64,000 bases of DNA from Acidovorax sp. A1169 (GTDB lineage: Bacteria; Pseudomonadota; Gammaproteobacteria; Burkholderiales; Burkholderiaceae_C). The stretch is taken from NCBI RefSeq assembly GCF_030704685.1, contig NZ_JAUZDX010000002.1:124001-188000 (forward strand), in the 5' to 3' direction. Positions 1-8,335 of this stretch are shown in pieces. The translations under genes and the position numbers were made by a program. The notes under the pieces are model-generated. The model saw only the letters and a program-made list of their open reading frames with translations. It was not told where the DNA came from and made no database searches. Position 1 is the stretch's first letter. Each line of letters starts with the position of its first letter.

Positions 1-87
1 CGGCGAGTTGCGGCCCACCGGCAGGGCGCCTGCGAGCGCCTCGGTGGCGAATTCATTTCCAAAGCCGGACTGGTAGGGGGTGCTCAT
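1..87 (-). CDS. hmgA: Homogentisate 1,2-dioxygenase, N-terminal fragment (runs off the left edge)
   Basis: Only the first 29 codons are inside the window. They read [20 protein letters not shown] and continue with a PVGRNSP stretch. The pattern YxSGFGNxFxSEAL-GALPxGxNSP is the conserved N-terminus of homogentisate 1,2-dioxygenase (EC 1.13.11.5), the iron enzyme that opens the ring of homogentisate in tyrosine and phenylalanine breakdown. The frame is open to the edge and the start codon is ATG. The metal ligands lie outside the window, so the identification rests on this N-terminal signature alone. It lies on the same strand as the Bug, CoA-transferase and lyase genes to its right, after a gap of about 150 bases. 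Confidence 0.85.
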   Translation of the reverse strand, partial: MSTPYQSGFGNEFATEALAGALPVGRNSP

Positions 88-239
88 GGTGTGTGGCGTG
101 CAGGGTGGGCAAGGTGGGGCTGCGCCGTCCCCGATGGAGGCGCCTCGCAGGCCATTGTGGGGCGCGGGTTGCGTGCAGGTTCCTGCGTGCCCGGCATACC
201 GGCCCTGGCGGGCGGGTCAATGCCCGGCGTTCAGCGAAC

Positions 240-1232
240 TCACTCGACCGTCACGCCCGCCTTTTTCACCAACCGGGCATAGCGCTCCTGCTCGGTCTTG
301 AAGAACTGCAGCGAGGCTTCGGGCGCCATGGGGTTGATGATGTTCTCCTGCTTGGCCATGGCTTCTTTGGTTTCCGGCATGGCGAAGGCCGCCACCACGG
401 CGGCATGCAGGCGCTTGACCTCGGCAGGCGGCAGCTTGGCCGGGCCGACCACGGCGAACCAGCCGGCCACGTCCACATCCGGGAAGCCCTGCTCGGCGAT
501 GGTCGGCAGGTCGGGCAGCGAGGCCACGCGCTGCTTGCCCATGATGCCGATCGCGCGCAGGGCACCGCTCTTGAGCTGGCCCTGCACGGCGGGCAGCGCC
601 ACCACGCCGATCTCGACCTGGCCGCTCACCATGTCCGTGACCATGGGGCCCACGCCCTTGTAGGGGATGTGGCGCACGTCCACGCCCGCCGCCTCCATGA
701 ACATGGCGCCCGCCAGGTGGATGATGGTGCCGTTGCCCGAGGAGGCGTAGTTGTACCCGTCGGGCTTGGCCTTGAGCAGGGCCTGCAGCTCCTTGGCGTT
801 CTTCGCGGCCACCTTGGGGTTGACCACCAGCACGAAGGGCGTGGCGCCCACCACCGTGATCGGTGTGATGTCGCCCACGGCGTCGAACGGCATCTTCTTG
901 AACACGCTGGGGTTGACCACATGGTTGTTGGACACCACGCCCAGCGTGAGCCCGTCGGCCGGCGCACGCACGATGACCGAGGCGCCGGTGATGCCGCCCG
1001 CGCCGGGCAGGTTCTCGATCACCACGCTCTGGCCGCCCAGCGCCTTGATCAGCTGCGGTGCGGCCGCCCGCATGATGGTGTCCACCCCCGAGCCGGCGCC
1101 CACGGGCAGCACCATGCGGATGGGCTTGTCGTTGGCGCGCACGGTGGTGGCGGCGGCGCCGCACAGGGCCAGGCCGGCCAGCCAGAGGGCGGCGCGGCGG
1201 TGGGGCTGGAAGGAAATGGCGGTGGCTTGCAT
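240..1232 (-). CDS. Bug/TctC-family periplasmic substrate-binding protein
   Basis: A 330-residue protein of the Bug (TctC) family, the extracytoplasmic solute receptors of tripartite tricarboxylate transporters, which bind carboxylates. A signal peptide is visible at residues 1-33: two Arg, a hydrophobic stretch, and a probable cleavage site near VRA/ND. The mature start KPIRMVLPVGAGSGVDTIMR is the usual Bug opening, and a PGAGG motif and a DVRHIPYKGVGP segment follow. No TctA or TctB membrane genes are adjacent, which is common for the expanded Bug family in Burkholderiales. It lies downstream of a CoA-transferase and an HMG-CoA lyase on the same strand, so its ligand is probably the acid those enzymes degrade. 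The ligand itself cannot be read from sequence. Confidence 0.9.
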   Translation of the reverse strand: MQATAISFQPHRRAALWLAGLALCGAAATTVRANDKPIRMVLPVGAGSGVDTIMRAAAPQLIKALGGQSVVIENLPGAGGITGASVIVRAPADGLTLGVVSNNHVVNPSVFKKMPFDAVGDITPITVVGATPFVLVVNPKVAAKNAKELQALLKAKPDGYNYASSGNGTIIHLAGAMFMEAAGVDVRHIPYKGVGPMVTDMVSGQVEIGVVALPAVQGQLKSGALRAIGIMGKQRVASLPDLPTIAEQGFPDVDVAGWFAVVGPAKLPPAEVKRLHAAVVAAFAMPETKEAMAKQENIINPMAPEASLQFFKTEQERYARLVKKAGVTVE

Positions 1233-1275
1233 GGTGCTTGTCTCCTGTGGTTCTTGTCGGTTTGCGAAAAAGGGA

Positions 1276-2433
1276 TCAGGCCGGCACCCGGCTGGGCAGG
1301 CCGGCGAGGATTTCCTCGGTGTGCTCGCCTACTTTGGGCAGAGGGCGGCGCACGCCGGGGCGGCGCCCATCCATGCGCAAGGGCAGCAGCACCACGTCGG
1401 TCATGCTGCCGTCGTCGGTCTGCATGGGTACCAGGCCGCCGCTGGCCTTGAGGTGCGGGTCGTCCATCAGCTGGTCGGGCCGCACGATGGGCGCGTAGGG
1501 GATGCCGGCCGCTTCCAACTTCGGTGCCAGCTCCTGCACGCGGTGCTGCTGCAGGATGGCGCCGAGCTTTTGCAGCAAGGCCGGGCGCACGCCCACGCGC
1601 AGGGTGTTGGTGGCCAGGGCCGGGTCGGCGGCGAGTTCGGGCGCCTCGATCACGCGGCACAGCGTGAGGAACTGCTTGTCGCTGACCGCGCCGATGAAGA
1701 GCTGCTCCCCGTCGGCCAGCGTGAACACGTCGTACACGCTCCAGGCCGACACGCGCGAGGGCATGGGCGGCGGCGCCTCGCCGGTCATGGCGAACTGCTG
1801 CATGTGCTGGGACGACAGGAACACGCAGTTCTCGAACAGCGCGCTCTGGATCTCCTGGCCCCGGCCGGTGAACTCACGCTCGCGCAGCGCGGCCAGCACG
1901 CCGATGGCGCCGAACATGCCGCCCATGATGTCGTTGACCGAGGTACCCGCGCGCAGCGGCCGGCCCACGGGGCCGGTCATGTACGACAGACCGCCCATCA
2001 TCTGCACCACCTCGTCCAGCGCCAGCCGGTTTTCGTAGGGGCTGGGCATGAAGCCCTTGTGCGTCACATAGATCAGGCGCGGAAAACGCTGGGACAGCGT
2101 CTCGTAGTCCAGCCCGAAGCCGGCCATCAGCCCGGGGCGAAAGTTCTCCAGCACCACGTCGCACTCGCCCGCCAGCTCGGCTGCAGTCGCACGGCCGTCT
2201 TCGGTGCCGATGTCGATCACCACGCTCTTCTTGTTGCGGTTGAACGAGCGGAAAAAGCCGATCCCGAGGCCCGGCAGCTCGCGCGTCTTGTCGCCACCGG
2301 GCGGCTCGACCTTGATGACCTCGGCACCCAGGTCGGCCAGCACCATGCCGCAGGTGGGGCCCATGACCATGTGGGTGAATTCGAGGACGCGGATGCCCGT
2401 GAGGGGCAGGCGCGGTTCTGGGGTGGGGCTCAT
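1276..2433 (-). CDS. Family III (CaiB/BaiF) CoA-transferase
   Basis: A 385-residue member of the CaiB/BaiF family III CoA-transferases, which move CoA between acyl-CoA and a free acid through an enzyme-bound anhydride on an aspartate. The N-terminal LTGIRVLEFTHMVMGPTCG, the NKKSVVIDI segment, and VLENFRPG are family hallmarks; GTSVNDIMGG carries the likely catalytic Asp. The start at 2433 is chosen because AAGGAA lies 7 bases upstream; an in-frame start 12 codons earlier has no comparable site. The gene is followed by a Bug receptor and preceded by an HMG-CoA lyase, all on one strand. Human SUGCT, of the same family, accepts glutarate and 3-hydroxy-3-methylglutarate; a role in activating such an acid here is inference. 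Confidence 0.9.
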   Translation of the reverse strand: MSPTPEPRLPLTGIRVLEFTHMVMGPTCGMVLADLGAEVIKVEPPGGDKTRELPGLGIGFFRSFNRNKKSVVIDIGTEDGRATAAELAGECDVVLENFRPGLMAGFGLDYETLSQRFPRLIYVTHKGFMPSPYENRLALDEVVQMMGGLSYMTGPVGRPLRAGTSVNDIMGGMFGAIGVLAALREREFTGRGQEIQSALFENCVFLSSQHMQQFAMTGEAPPPMPSRVSAWSVYDVFTLADGEQLFIGAVSDKQFLTLCRVIEAPELAADPALATNTLRVGVRPALLQKLGAILQQHRVQELAPKLEAAGIPYAPIVRPDQLMDDPHLKASGGLVPMQTDDGSMTDVVLLPLRMDGRRPGVRRPLPKVGEHTEEILAGLPSRVPA

Positions 2434-2458
2434 GGCGGGTTCCTTGGGGCGGTGCAAT

Positions 2459-3412
2459 TCAGGCGGCAACGGCCGCCTGGTGGGGAAAGGTCTTGGGCAG
2501 GCCTGCGCGCCACAGGGTGCCGTGCAGCGTCTCGCCGTCCAGCCACCCGGCCATCTGGGTGCGCAGCGTCAACAGCGCGGCAATATCGATGCCGGTGGCG
2601 ATGCCCATGCTGCCGAGCATGTAAGCCAGGTCCTCGGTCGATACGTTGCCGCTGGCGCCGGGGGCGTGCGGGCAGCCGCCGATGCCGGCCAGGCAGGCGT
2701 CGAAGCGGGACACGCCCACCTCCAGCGCCGCAGCCACATTGGCCAGGCCCAGGCCGCGCGTGTCGTGGAAGTGCCCGCACCAGAATCGCTCGCCCGCCAG
2801 GCGTACGGCGTCTTCGAACAGGTCGCGCACCATGGCCGGGTCGGCGTATCCCACGGTGTCGGCCAGGCTCACGCGGTCGGCGCCGGCGTCGAGCAGGGCC
2901 TGCATCAGGCGCAGCACCTCGCTCTTGGCGACATGGCCTTGCAGCGTGCAGCCGAAGGCCGTGCCCACGCCGCCTTCGATCAGCGTGCGCGAGCCGGCGG
3001 CGTCGCGCGCGGCGCGGATGCGCGCCACCTCGGCCACCACCTCGTCGGGCGTCTTGCGCAGGTTGGCCAGGCTGTGGGCATGGCTGGCCGACAGCGGCAC
3101 GATCATCAGGTCGGCACCGCCCGCGATGGCGCTTTCGGCACCGCGCAGGTTGGGCACCAGCACCGAGGCGAACAGCCCCGGCAGGGTCTTGGCAAAGGTC
3201 AGCAGCTCGGCCGTGTCGGCCAGCTGCGGCAGCAGCCGGGCTGGCACGAACGAGCCCACCTCGATCTCGCGCTGGCCGGCTGCGTGGGCAGCGCGTATCC
3301 ATGCGCGCTTGTGCTCGGTGGGCAGGATGGTGGCAATGCTCTGCAGGCCATCGCGCGGGCCGACTTCGCGGATGACGGCAGTGCGCGGCAGGCGCTCGCT
3401 CAAGGGGGGCAT
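2459..3412 (-). CDS. Hydroxymethylglutaryl-CoA lyase (HMGL family)
   Basis: A 317-residue TIM-barrel lyase. REVGPRDGLQ near residue 15 is the HMGL-like metal-binding N-terminal motif. GIGGCPHAPGASGNVSTED near the C-terminus holds the catalytic Cys loop typical of HMG-CoA lyase (EC 4.1.3.4), which splits HMG-CoA into acetoacetate and acetyl-CoA. GHFHDTRGLGLANV supplies the HxH metal ligands. The start at 3412 has GGAGA a few bases upstream; the frame stays open much further but that part lies antisense to the LysR gene. It is probably the first gene of a lyase, CoA-transferase, Bug operon. A related acyl-CoA lyase activity is possible, since the family also contains other aldol-type lyases. 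Confidence 0.88.
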   Translation of the reverse strand: MPPLSERLPRTAVIREVGPRDGLQSIATILPTEHKRAWIRAAHAAGQREIEVGSFVPARLLPQLADTAELLTFAKTLPGLFASVLVPNLRGAESAIAGGADLMIVPLSASHAHSLANLRKTPDEVVAEVARIRAARDAAGSRTLIEGGVGTAFGCTLQGHVAKSEVLRLMQALLDAGADRVSLADTVGYADPAMVRDLFEDAVRLAGERFWCGHFHDTRGLGLANVAAALEVGVSRFDACLAGIGGCPHAPGASGNVSTEDLAYMLGSMGIATGIDIAALLTLRTQMAGWLDGETLHGTLWRAGLPKTFPHQAAVAA

Positions 3413-3544
3413 GGGGTGTCTCCGGGTGGGGCGCACTGCAATGTGTGCTCTCGGATGGGACTGTAGGCATTCCCGATGCATTGATAAAGCGGTATTCTGG
3501 AAGCAATAACGTTCCCGTTGGGAACGGCAGGAGCACCCATCCCC

Positions 3545-4465
3545 ATGCGCGACCTGGACCTGACCACCCTGCGGCTTTTCGTGGCCGTCTGCGAGGCGCG
3601 CAACATCGCCCGCGCCGCACAGCTGCACCACATCGTGCCCTCGGCCATCAGCAAGCGCCTGGCGCTGCTCGAGCAGACCGTGGGCAATACGCTGATTGAG
3701 CGGCGCCGCCGGGGCGTGGTGCCCACGGGGGCCGGCGAGATCCTGCTGGAGCATGCCCGGGCCATGCTGGCGGCGGCCGACCGCGTGGGGCGCGACATGG
3801 CAGCCTATGGCAACGGCATCACGGGGCAGGTGCGCATCCTGGCCACGGTGTCGTCGATCGCGGAGTTTTTGCCCGACGACATTGCCTCTTTCCTGCAGGT
3901 GCCCGCGCACCGCGACATCCGCATCGACATCGAGGAAGCGGTCAGCAGCGAACTGGTGCGCGGCCTGCGCGAAGGGGTGGTGCCCGTGGGCGTGTGCTGG
4001 GATGCGGCGGACCTGGCCGGCCTGCAGACGCGCAGCTACCGGCGCGACCACCTGGCCATCGTCACGCCGCTTTCGCACCCGCTGGCCCGGCGCAGGCGCT
4101 GCGCGTTCGAGGACACGCTGGGCTTCGACCAGGTGGGCCTGCCCGCATCGACGGCGGTGCACACCATGCTGGCGCGGGCCGCGGCCATCATCGGGCGGCC
4201 CATCAACTACCGGGCGGTGGTCAGTACCTTCGACGCGTCGATGCGCTGCGTGCGCGCCGGCCTGGGCATTGCCGTGGTGCCGCGCGAGGTGGCCGAGCCG
4301 GTGGCCGCCAGCCTTGGCATCCGCGTGCTGCCGCTCACGGACGACTGGGCCCAGCGGCGCTTTGCCATCTGCTTCAACGATGAAAAGCGGCTTTCGCCCG
4401 CCGCGCGCATGCTGGTAGAGCACCTGCACCAGCTGGCTGTGGCCGCTGGCGACAAGGATTCATGA
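3545..4465 (+). CDS. LysR-family transcriptional regulator
   Basis: A 306-residue LysR regulator with an N-terminal winged helix-turn-helix (residues about 3-62: LDLTTLRLFVAVCEARNIAR, then AISKRLALLEQTVGNTL) and a C-terminal periplasmic-binding-like effector domain. The start at 3545 gives the MRDLDLTTLR opening usual in this family and has a GGAG upstream; an earlier in-frame ATG would add nine residues. It is divergent from the HMG-CoA lyase gene across 132 bases, the classical arrangement for a LysR activator of the neighbouring operon. The effector is presumably the acid or CoA ester handled by the lyase cluster (inference). Confidence 0.92.
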   Translation: MRDLDLTTLRLFVAVCEARNIARAAQLHHIVPSAISKRLALLEQTVGNTLIERRRRGVVPTGAGEILLEHARAMLAAADRVGRDMAAYGNGITGQVRILATVSSIAEFLPDDIASFLQVPAHRDIRIDIEEAVSSELVRGLREGVVPVGVCWDAADLAGLQTRSYRRDHLAIVTPLSHPLARRRRCAFEDTLGFDQVGLPASTAVHTMLARAAAIIGRPINYRAVVSTFDASMRCVRAGLGIAVVPREVAEPVAASLGIRVLPLTDDWAQRRFAICFNDEKRLSPAARMLVEHLHQLAVAAGDKDS

Positions 4466-5455
4466 CGCCTGGGTAGCCTGCGGGTACAGCCCGCGCACGC
4501 GGGCGAACAGGCGCACCAGGCCCAGCAAGGCGTCGATGTTCGGCGAGGGTTCGGCCACCCGGTGGCCGATCTCCTGCACCGCCGCCACGATGGCGTCGAT
4601 CTCCAGCGCACGGCCAGCCTCCACGTCCTGCAGCATCGAGGTCTTGAAGGCGCCGAGTTTGCGCGTGAGGGCATGGCGCTCTTCGGGGCTTTGCGCGATA
4701 GGGCAGCCGATGCGTGCGCCGATGCGACCGGCCTCCTGCATAGCGGCGGTGCAGAAGCCGCGTACAAGGTCGTCGTCGAGCAGGCGGTCTACCGTGGCAC
4801 CGGTGATGGCCGAGACCGGGTTCATGGTCATGTTGCCCCACAGCTTGTACCAGATGTCGTAGCGCACGTCGGCCGAGTGCGTGGCCTCGAAGCCTGCGTG
4901 GTTCAGCATGTCGGCCAAGCGCTGCACGCGCTCGCTGCGCCCGCCTGCGGGCTCGCCGATGACCAGGCCCCGGCCCATCTTGTGCTGCACCAGCCCGGGC
5001 TCGGGTGTGGAGGTGGCGGCGTGCACGACGCAGCCCACCACATGGTGCAGGGGGATGGCGCTGGCAATGCGGTCGCCGGGGTCCACGCTGGCCAGCGGCT
5101 CGTCGCCCCAGCCCGCCACGCCCTGGCAGAACCACCAGGGCACGCCGTTCATGGCGGGCAGCACCAGGGTCTCGGGCCCCAGCAGCGGCGCAATGCCCTG
5201 CGCCACGCTGGCCAGCGCGGGGCCCTTGACGGCGATGACCACCAGGTCCTGCACGCCCAGGTCGACCGGCCGGTCCGTGGCGTGCGCTGGCGCCTGCACA
5301 AGCCCGTCCGCGGTCTGCAGGCGCCAGCCGTGGTCCTTGAGCGCGGCCAGCGTGGCGCCGCGCGCCACGGCACTCACCTGGGCACTGCCGGCTGCCGCCA
5401 GGCGGGTGCCGATGAATCCGCCGATGGCGCCCGCGCCGATGATGCAAACCTTCAT
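4460..5455 (-). CDS. Ketopantoate reductase family protein (ApbA/PanE-like)
   Basis: A 331-residue NAD(P)-dependent reductase. MKVCIIGAGAIGGFIGTRL is the Rossmann GxGxxG opening of the ApbA/PanE family; the ApbA C-terminal domain is seen in the helix-rich second half (YDIWYKLWGNMTMNPVSAIT). The conserved Lys-Leu-Asn segment is represented by KLWGNMTMNP. Its stop overlaps the end of the convergent LysR gene by six bases. The start at 5455 is favoured because it begins exactly at the Rossmann strand. Family members include true 2-dehydropantoate 2-reductase (EC 1.1.1.169) and paralogues acting on other 2-keto or 2-hydroxy acids; the catabolic setting makes a paralogue function as likely as pantothenate synthesis. 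Confidence 0.85.
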   Translation of the reverse strand: MKVCIIGAGAIGGFIGTRLAAAGSAQVSAVARGATLAALKDHGWRLQTADGLVQAPAHATDRPVDLGVQDLVVIAVKGPALASVAQGIAPLLGPETLVLPAMNGVPWWFCQGVAGWGDEPLASVDPGDRIASAIPLHHVVGCVVHAATSTPEPGLVQHKMGRGLVIGEPAGGRSERVQRLADMLNHAGFEATHSADVRYDIWYKLWGNMTMNPVSAITGATVDRLLDDDLVRGFCTAAMQEAGRIGARIGCPIAQSPEERHALTRKLGAFKTSMLQDVEAGRALEIDAIVAAVQEIGHRVAEPSPNIDALLGLVRLFARVRGLYPQATQAS

Positions 5456-5559
5456 GGATGTTGCCTCTGGTAGTGGATGAGGCGCGCGAGTCTGCCCGGC
5501 TATCGGGCGCCACACAATCAATGATTTCTGAGGGATTGATTAGCGCCGCTGAAAAGTAG

Positions 5560-6501
5560 TCAATCCTGGGCCATGCGCTCCAGCATCAGGCCCAGGTTCT
5601 GCACGGCCGCGCCCGATGCCCCCTTGCCCAGGTTGTCGAACACGGCGGCGAGCAGCACCTGCCCGTGCTGCTGGTTGGCAAACACGGACAGACGCAGCTG
5701 GTTGCTGCCGTTCAGCGCCTCGGGGTCCAGGTGCTCGGTGGATTCGGCCTCGACCAACCCCGTGACCTCCACATGGCGCTGGTCGGCATAGTGCTGCGCC
5801 AGGGCCTGGTGGATCTTCCCGGCGGTAGTGCCTGCGGGCAAGCTGCGCAGATGCAGGGGGATGGTCAGCACGATGCCCTGGCGGAAGGCTCCATAGGCCG
5901 GCAGAAAGAAGGGCCGCACCGACAGGCCCGCATACCGTTCGATTTCTGGCGTGTGCTTGTGCGCCAGGCGCAGGCCATAGACCTGGAAGGCGGGAGCCTT
6001 GGCGCCCGGTGCCTCGTGCTCCTGCACGCGCGCTCGCCCACCGCCGGAGTAGCCCGACACGGCGTGTATCGACAGGGGGTGGTCCGCAGGCACCAGGCCG
6101 GCCTGCACCAGCGGGCGCAGCAGCGCGATGGCGCCCGTGGGGTAGCAGCCGGGGTTGGTCACGCGCCGGGCATTGGCAATGCGCTCGGCCTGGCCGGCGT
6201 CCATCTCGGGAAAGCCGTAGACCCAGCCGGCATCGGTGCGGTGGGCGGAGCTGGCGTCGATCACGCGCACGGCCGGGTTTGTGACGGAGGCGGCCGCTTC
6301 GCGCGCGGGCCCGTCGGGCAGGCAGAGCACGGCGATGTCGCAGGCGTTGATGGCCTGGGCGCGGCGCGCCGGGTCCTTGCGGTCCTGCTCGGGCAGGGTC
6401 AGCAACTGCAGGTCGGTGCGGCCCTGCAGGCGCTCATGGATCTGCAGGCCGGTGGTGCCCTGGTCGCCATCGATGAAGACAAGCGGTGCGGTGTCGCTCA
6501 T
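5560..6501 (-). CDS. argC: N-acetyl-gamma-glutamyl-phosphate reductase, short type
   Basis: A 313-residue protein of the shorter ArgC type (about 310 residues), which reduces N-acetylglutamyl phosphate to the semialdehyde in arginine synthesis (EC 1.2.1.38). [13 protein letters not shown] at the N-terminus is the nucleotide-binding turn; [15 protein letters not shown] near residue 115 holds the catalytic Cys; [15 protein letters not shown] and [14 protein letters not shown] are conserved family segments. The start at 6501 gives [13 protein letters not shown]. It is divergent from a LysR gene across 109 bases. Arginine is also a building block of cyanophycin, made by genes about 24 kb away, though no direct link is visible. 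Confidence 0.9.
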   Translation of the reverse strand: MSDTAPLVFIDGDQGTTGLQIHERLQGRTDLQLLTLPEQDRKDPARRAQAINACDIAVLCLPDGPAREAAASVTNPAVRVIDASSAHRTDAGWVYGFPEMDAGQAERIANARRVTNPGCYPTGAIALLRPLVQAGLVPADHPLSIHAVSGYSGGGRARVQEHEAPGAKAPAFQVYGLRLAHKHTPEIERYAGLSVRPFFLPAYGAFRQGIVLTIPLHLRSLPAGTTAGKIHQALAQHYADQRHVEVTGLVEAESTEHLDPEALNGSNQLRLSVFANQQHGQVLLAAVFDNLGKGASGAAVQNLGLMLERMAQD

Positions 6502-6610
6502 GCGGGGTGCTCCTGGTGTGTTCCAAATGGGGGATGCGTGATCTTCAGCCGCTGCGTAGAATTTGAAAAGTTGAATTTCACAACCATCAGCATCAGGATT
6601 TCTGAACGAC

Positions 6611-7498
6611 ATGCGTGAACTGAACCTGGACCGATTGCGCACCCTGGTCACCATTGCCGACCTGGGATCATTTGCCGAAGCCGCGCGCGTGCTGCACCTG
6701 GCGGCGCCCACGGTGAGTCTGCACATGGCCGACCTGGAGGCGCAGGTGGGCGCGCCGCTGCTGCTGCGCAAGCGCGGCGAGGTGCGCGCCACCGGCGTGG
6801 GCGAGGCCCTGGTCGAGCGTGCCCGGCGCCTGCTGGCCGATGCCGATGACACCCTGGCCATGGTGCAGCGCCAGGTGCAGGGCCTGGCGGGCCGCGTGCG
6901 GCTGGGGGCCTCCACCGGGGCCATCGCCCACCTGCTTCCGCAGGCGCTGGAGGTGCTGGGCCAGCAGCACCCGGACATCGACGTGCAGGTGGCGGTGCTG
7001 ACCTCGCACGACACCATGGCCCGGCTGGCCGGCGGCACGCTCGACGTGGGCCTGGTGGCGCTGCCCCAGCCGCCGGTTCCCGGCGTGCAGGTGGAGCCCT
7101 GGCGGCGCGACCCGGTCATGGCCTTCGTGCCGGCGCGATGGCCGGCGCCCACGCGGGCCACGCCGCACTGGCTGGCGGGCCAGCCGCTGATCCTCAACGA
7201 CGAGGGCACCAGCCTCTCGCGCCTGACGGGTGAGTGGTTCGCGTTGGCCGGCGAGCAGCCCCGGGCGCGCATAGAGCTCAACTACAACGATGCGATCAAG
7301 AGCCTGGTGGCCGCCGGCTATGGCGCCACGCTGCTGCCGCACGAGGCTGCGGTTGCCACGCCGCCCGACCCGCGCATCCGCATGCTGGCCCTGCGCCCGG
7401 TGCTGTGGCGGCCCCTGGGCCTGGCGCACCGCGCCGGCGCGATGGAGAAGGCCACGCAGCATGTGCTGGACGTGCTTTGGCAGCAGCGCCAGGCGTGA
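6611..7498 (+). CDS. LysR-family transcriptional regulator
   Basis: A 295-residue LysR regulator. The winged helix-turn-helix spans about residues 4-62 ([20 protein letters not shown], then [18 protein letters not shown]), followed by the effector-binding domain. It is divergently arranged with argC; the shared region holds two copies of TTGAA spaced by three bases within an AT-rich stretch near 6560-6582, which could be part of a LysR site, although this is only suggestive. The gene is followed by a strong hairpin (7529-7562). The effector is not recognisable. Confidence 0.9.
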   Translation: MRELNLDRLRTLVTIADLGSFAEAARVLHLAAPTVSLHMADLEAQVGAPLLLRKRGEVRATGVGEALVERARRLLADADDTLAMVQRQVQGLAGRVRLGASTGAIAHLLPQALEVLGQQHPDIDVQVAVLTSHDTMARLAGGTLDVGLVALPQPPVPGVQVEPWRRDPVMAFVPARWPAPTRATPHWLAGQPLILNDEGTSLSRLTGEWFALAGEQPRARIELNYNDAIKSLVAAGYGATLLPHEAAVATPPDPRIRMLALRPVLWRPLGLAHRAGAMEKATQHVLDVLWQQRQA

Positions 7499-7528
7499 TC
7501 GAAAGAGGCGGGAAAGTAAAATGAAAAA

Positions 7529-7565
7529 AGCCCAGGCGATGCAGATGCAGCGCCTGGGCTTTCGA
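7529..7565 (+). terminator. Hairpin terminator after the LysR gene
   Basis: A perfect 10-bp stem, AGCCCAGGCG (7529-7538) paired with CGCCTGGGCT (7551-7560), with a 12-base loop. Six A bases lie before the stem, but only two or three T bases follow it. Read on the minus strand the stem is followed by TTTTTTCAT, so it works better as a terminator for minus-strand transcripts and may be bidirectional. Confidence 0.7.
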
Positions 7566-7591
7566 TCCGAAACCTGGAAAGACTGCTCCAG

Positions 7592-7617
7592 GAAGGCCCG
7601 TTGCAGGCCTTCTTTTT
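7592..7617 (+). terminator. Rho-independent terminator, plus strand
   Basis: Stem GAAGGCC (7592-7598) with GGCCTTC (7606-7612), a 7-base loop, then TTTTT. This is a standard intrinsic terminator for plus-strand transcription coming from the LysR gene. Confidence 0.75.
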
Positions 7618-7656
7618 CCCTGTGCGCGTGCGGCCGCAGGCTGCACGCGCACAGGG
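7618..7656 (-). terminator. Long perfect hairpin at the 3' end of the HU-like gene
   Basis: A perfect 14-bp stem, CCCTGTGCGCGTGC (7618-7631) with GCACGCGCACAGGG (7643-7656), and an 11-base loop. It begins nine bases beyond the HU stop codon. On the minus strand it is followed by AAAAAG rather than T, so it looks more like a transcript-stabilising 3' hairpin; transcription from the right could then stop at the 7529-7562 hairpin. Confidence 0.55.
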
Positions 7657-7665
7657 ATGGGCCGA

Positions 7666-8166
7666 TCAGGCCGTTGCGTCCTTGAGCTTCTTGAGCGCGC
7701 GGGTCTTGATCTTCACGGCAGCGGGCTTGGCCGGGAACCAGCGCTCGGCACCGGTGAAGGGGTCCTTGCCGAAGCGCTTCTTCTTGGCGGGCACTTGCTG
7801 CAGGCCGATCTTCAGCACGCCAGGCAGCGTGAATTCTCCGGAGCCCTTCTTGTGCACGGAGCCAAGGATGGCGGCTTCGAGCGCTGCCAGCACGGCCTTG
7901 GTGGCCTTGGGGTCCACGCCCGATTGCTCGGCCAGGTGGGCCACCAGGGTCGTCTTGTTGAAGGCGGTCTTGATGGGCTTGAGCGCTGCGGGCGTTGCTG
8001 CGGCGGCGGGTGCAGCCTTCTTCGCTGCGGGGGCTGCGGCCTTCTTGGCAGCAGGCGCTGCCTTCTTGGCGACAGGTGCTGCGACCTTCTTGGCCACGGG
8101 TGCTGCAGCCTTCTTCGCTGCGGGTGCTGCCTTCGCGACAGCGGTGGTTTTCTTTGCAGTTGCCAT
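7666..8166 (-). CDS. HU-family DNA-binding protein with lysine/alanine/proline-rich N-terminal tail
   Basis: A 166-residue nucleoid protein. Residues 1-65 form a histone H1-like tail of repeated AAPVAKK and AAPAAKK units. The rest is an HU/IHF fold: KTTLVAHLAEQSG, a helix-rich dimerisation part, GSGEFTLPGVLKIGLQQVP, and KDPFTGAERWFPAKPAAVKI, where the usual HU arm sequence RNPxTGExI is replaced by KDPFTGAERWF. The start at 8166 (MATAKKTT) excludes 33 upstream open codons that look non-coding. HU proteins with such tails are known in Burkholderiales and Deinococcus. Repeat number in the tail may vary between strains because the DNA repeats nearly perfectly. A highly expressed chromosome-compacting role is expected from the family. 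Confidence 0.9.
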   Translation of the reverse strand: MATAKKTTAVAKAAPAAKKAAAPVAKKVAAPVAKKAAPAAKKAAAPAAKKAAPAAAATPAALKPIKTAFNKTTLVAHLAEQSGVDPKATKAVLAALEAAILGSVHKKGSGEFTLPGVLKIGLQQVPAKKKRFGKDPFTGAERWFPAKPAAVKIKTRALKKLKDATA

Positions 8167-8335
8167 GATGTTTGTTCTTCGTTTCAAAGTTGCACGGTGC
8201 CCCCCTGCATGTGCGGGGAGGTGCGCGATTTTAGAAGCAGTGCGCGCACAAGCGCTATAGGACAAGACCGCAGAACCTCAGCGGCCTTTGGATAGCGTGA
8301 TTTTTACAACGCCTGCAGCGCCTTGCTGCGCGCCA

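Noticed and set aside
751..3375. A long plus-strand open frame across the Bug, CoA-transferase and lyase genes
   Set aside because: The translation has no conserved domain, is compositionally biased (Arg, Ala, Pro and Gly runs), and lies opposite three recognised genes.
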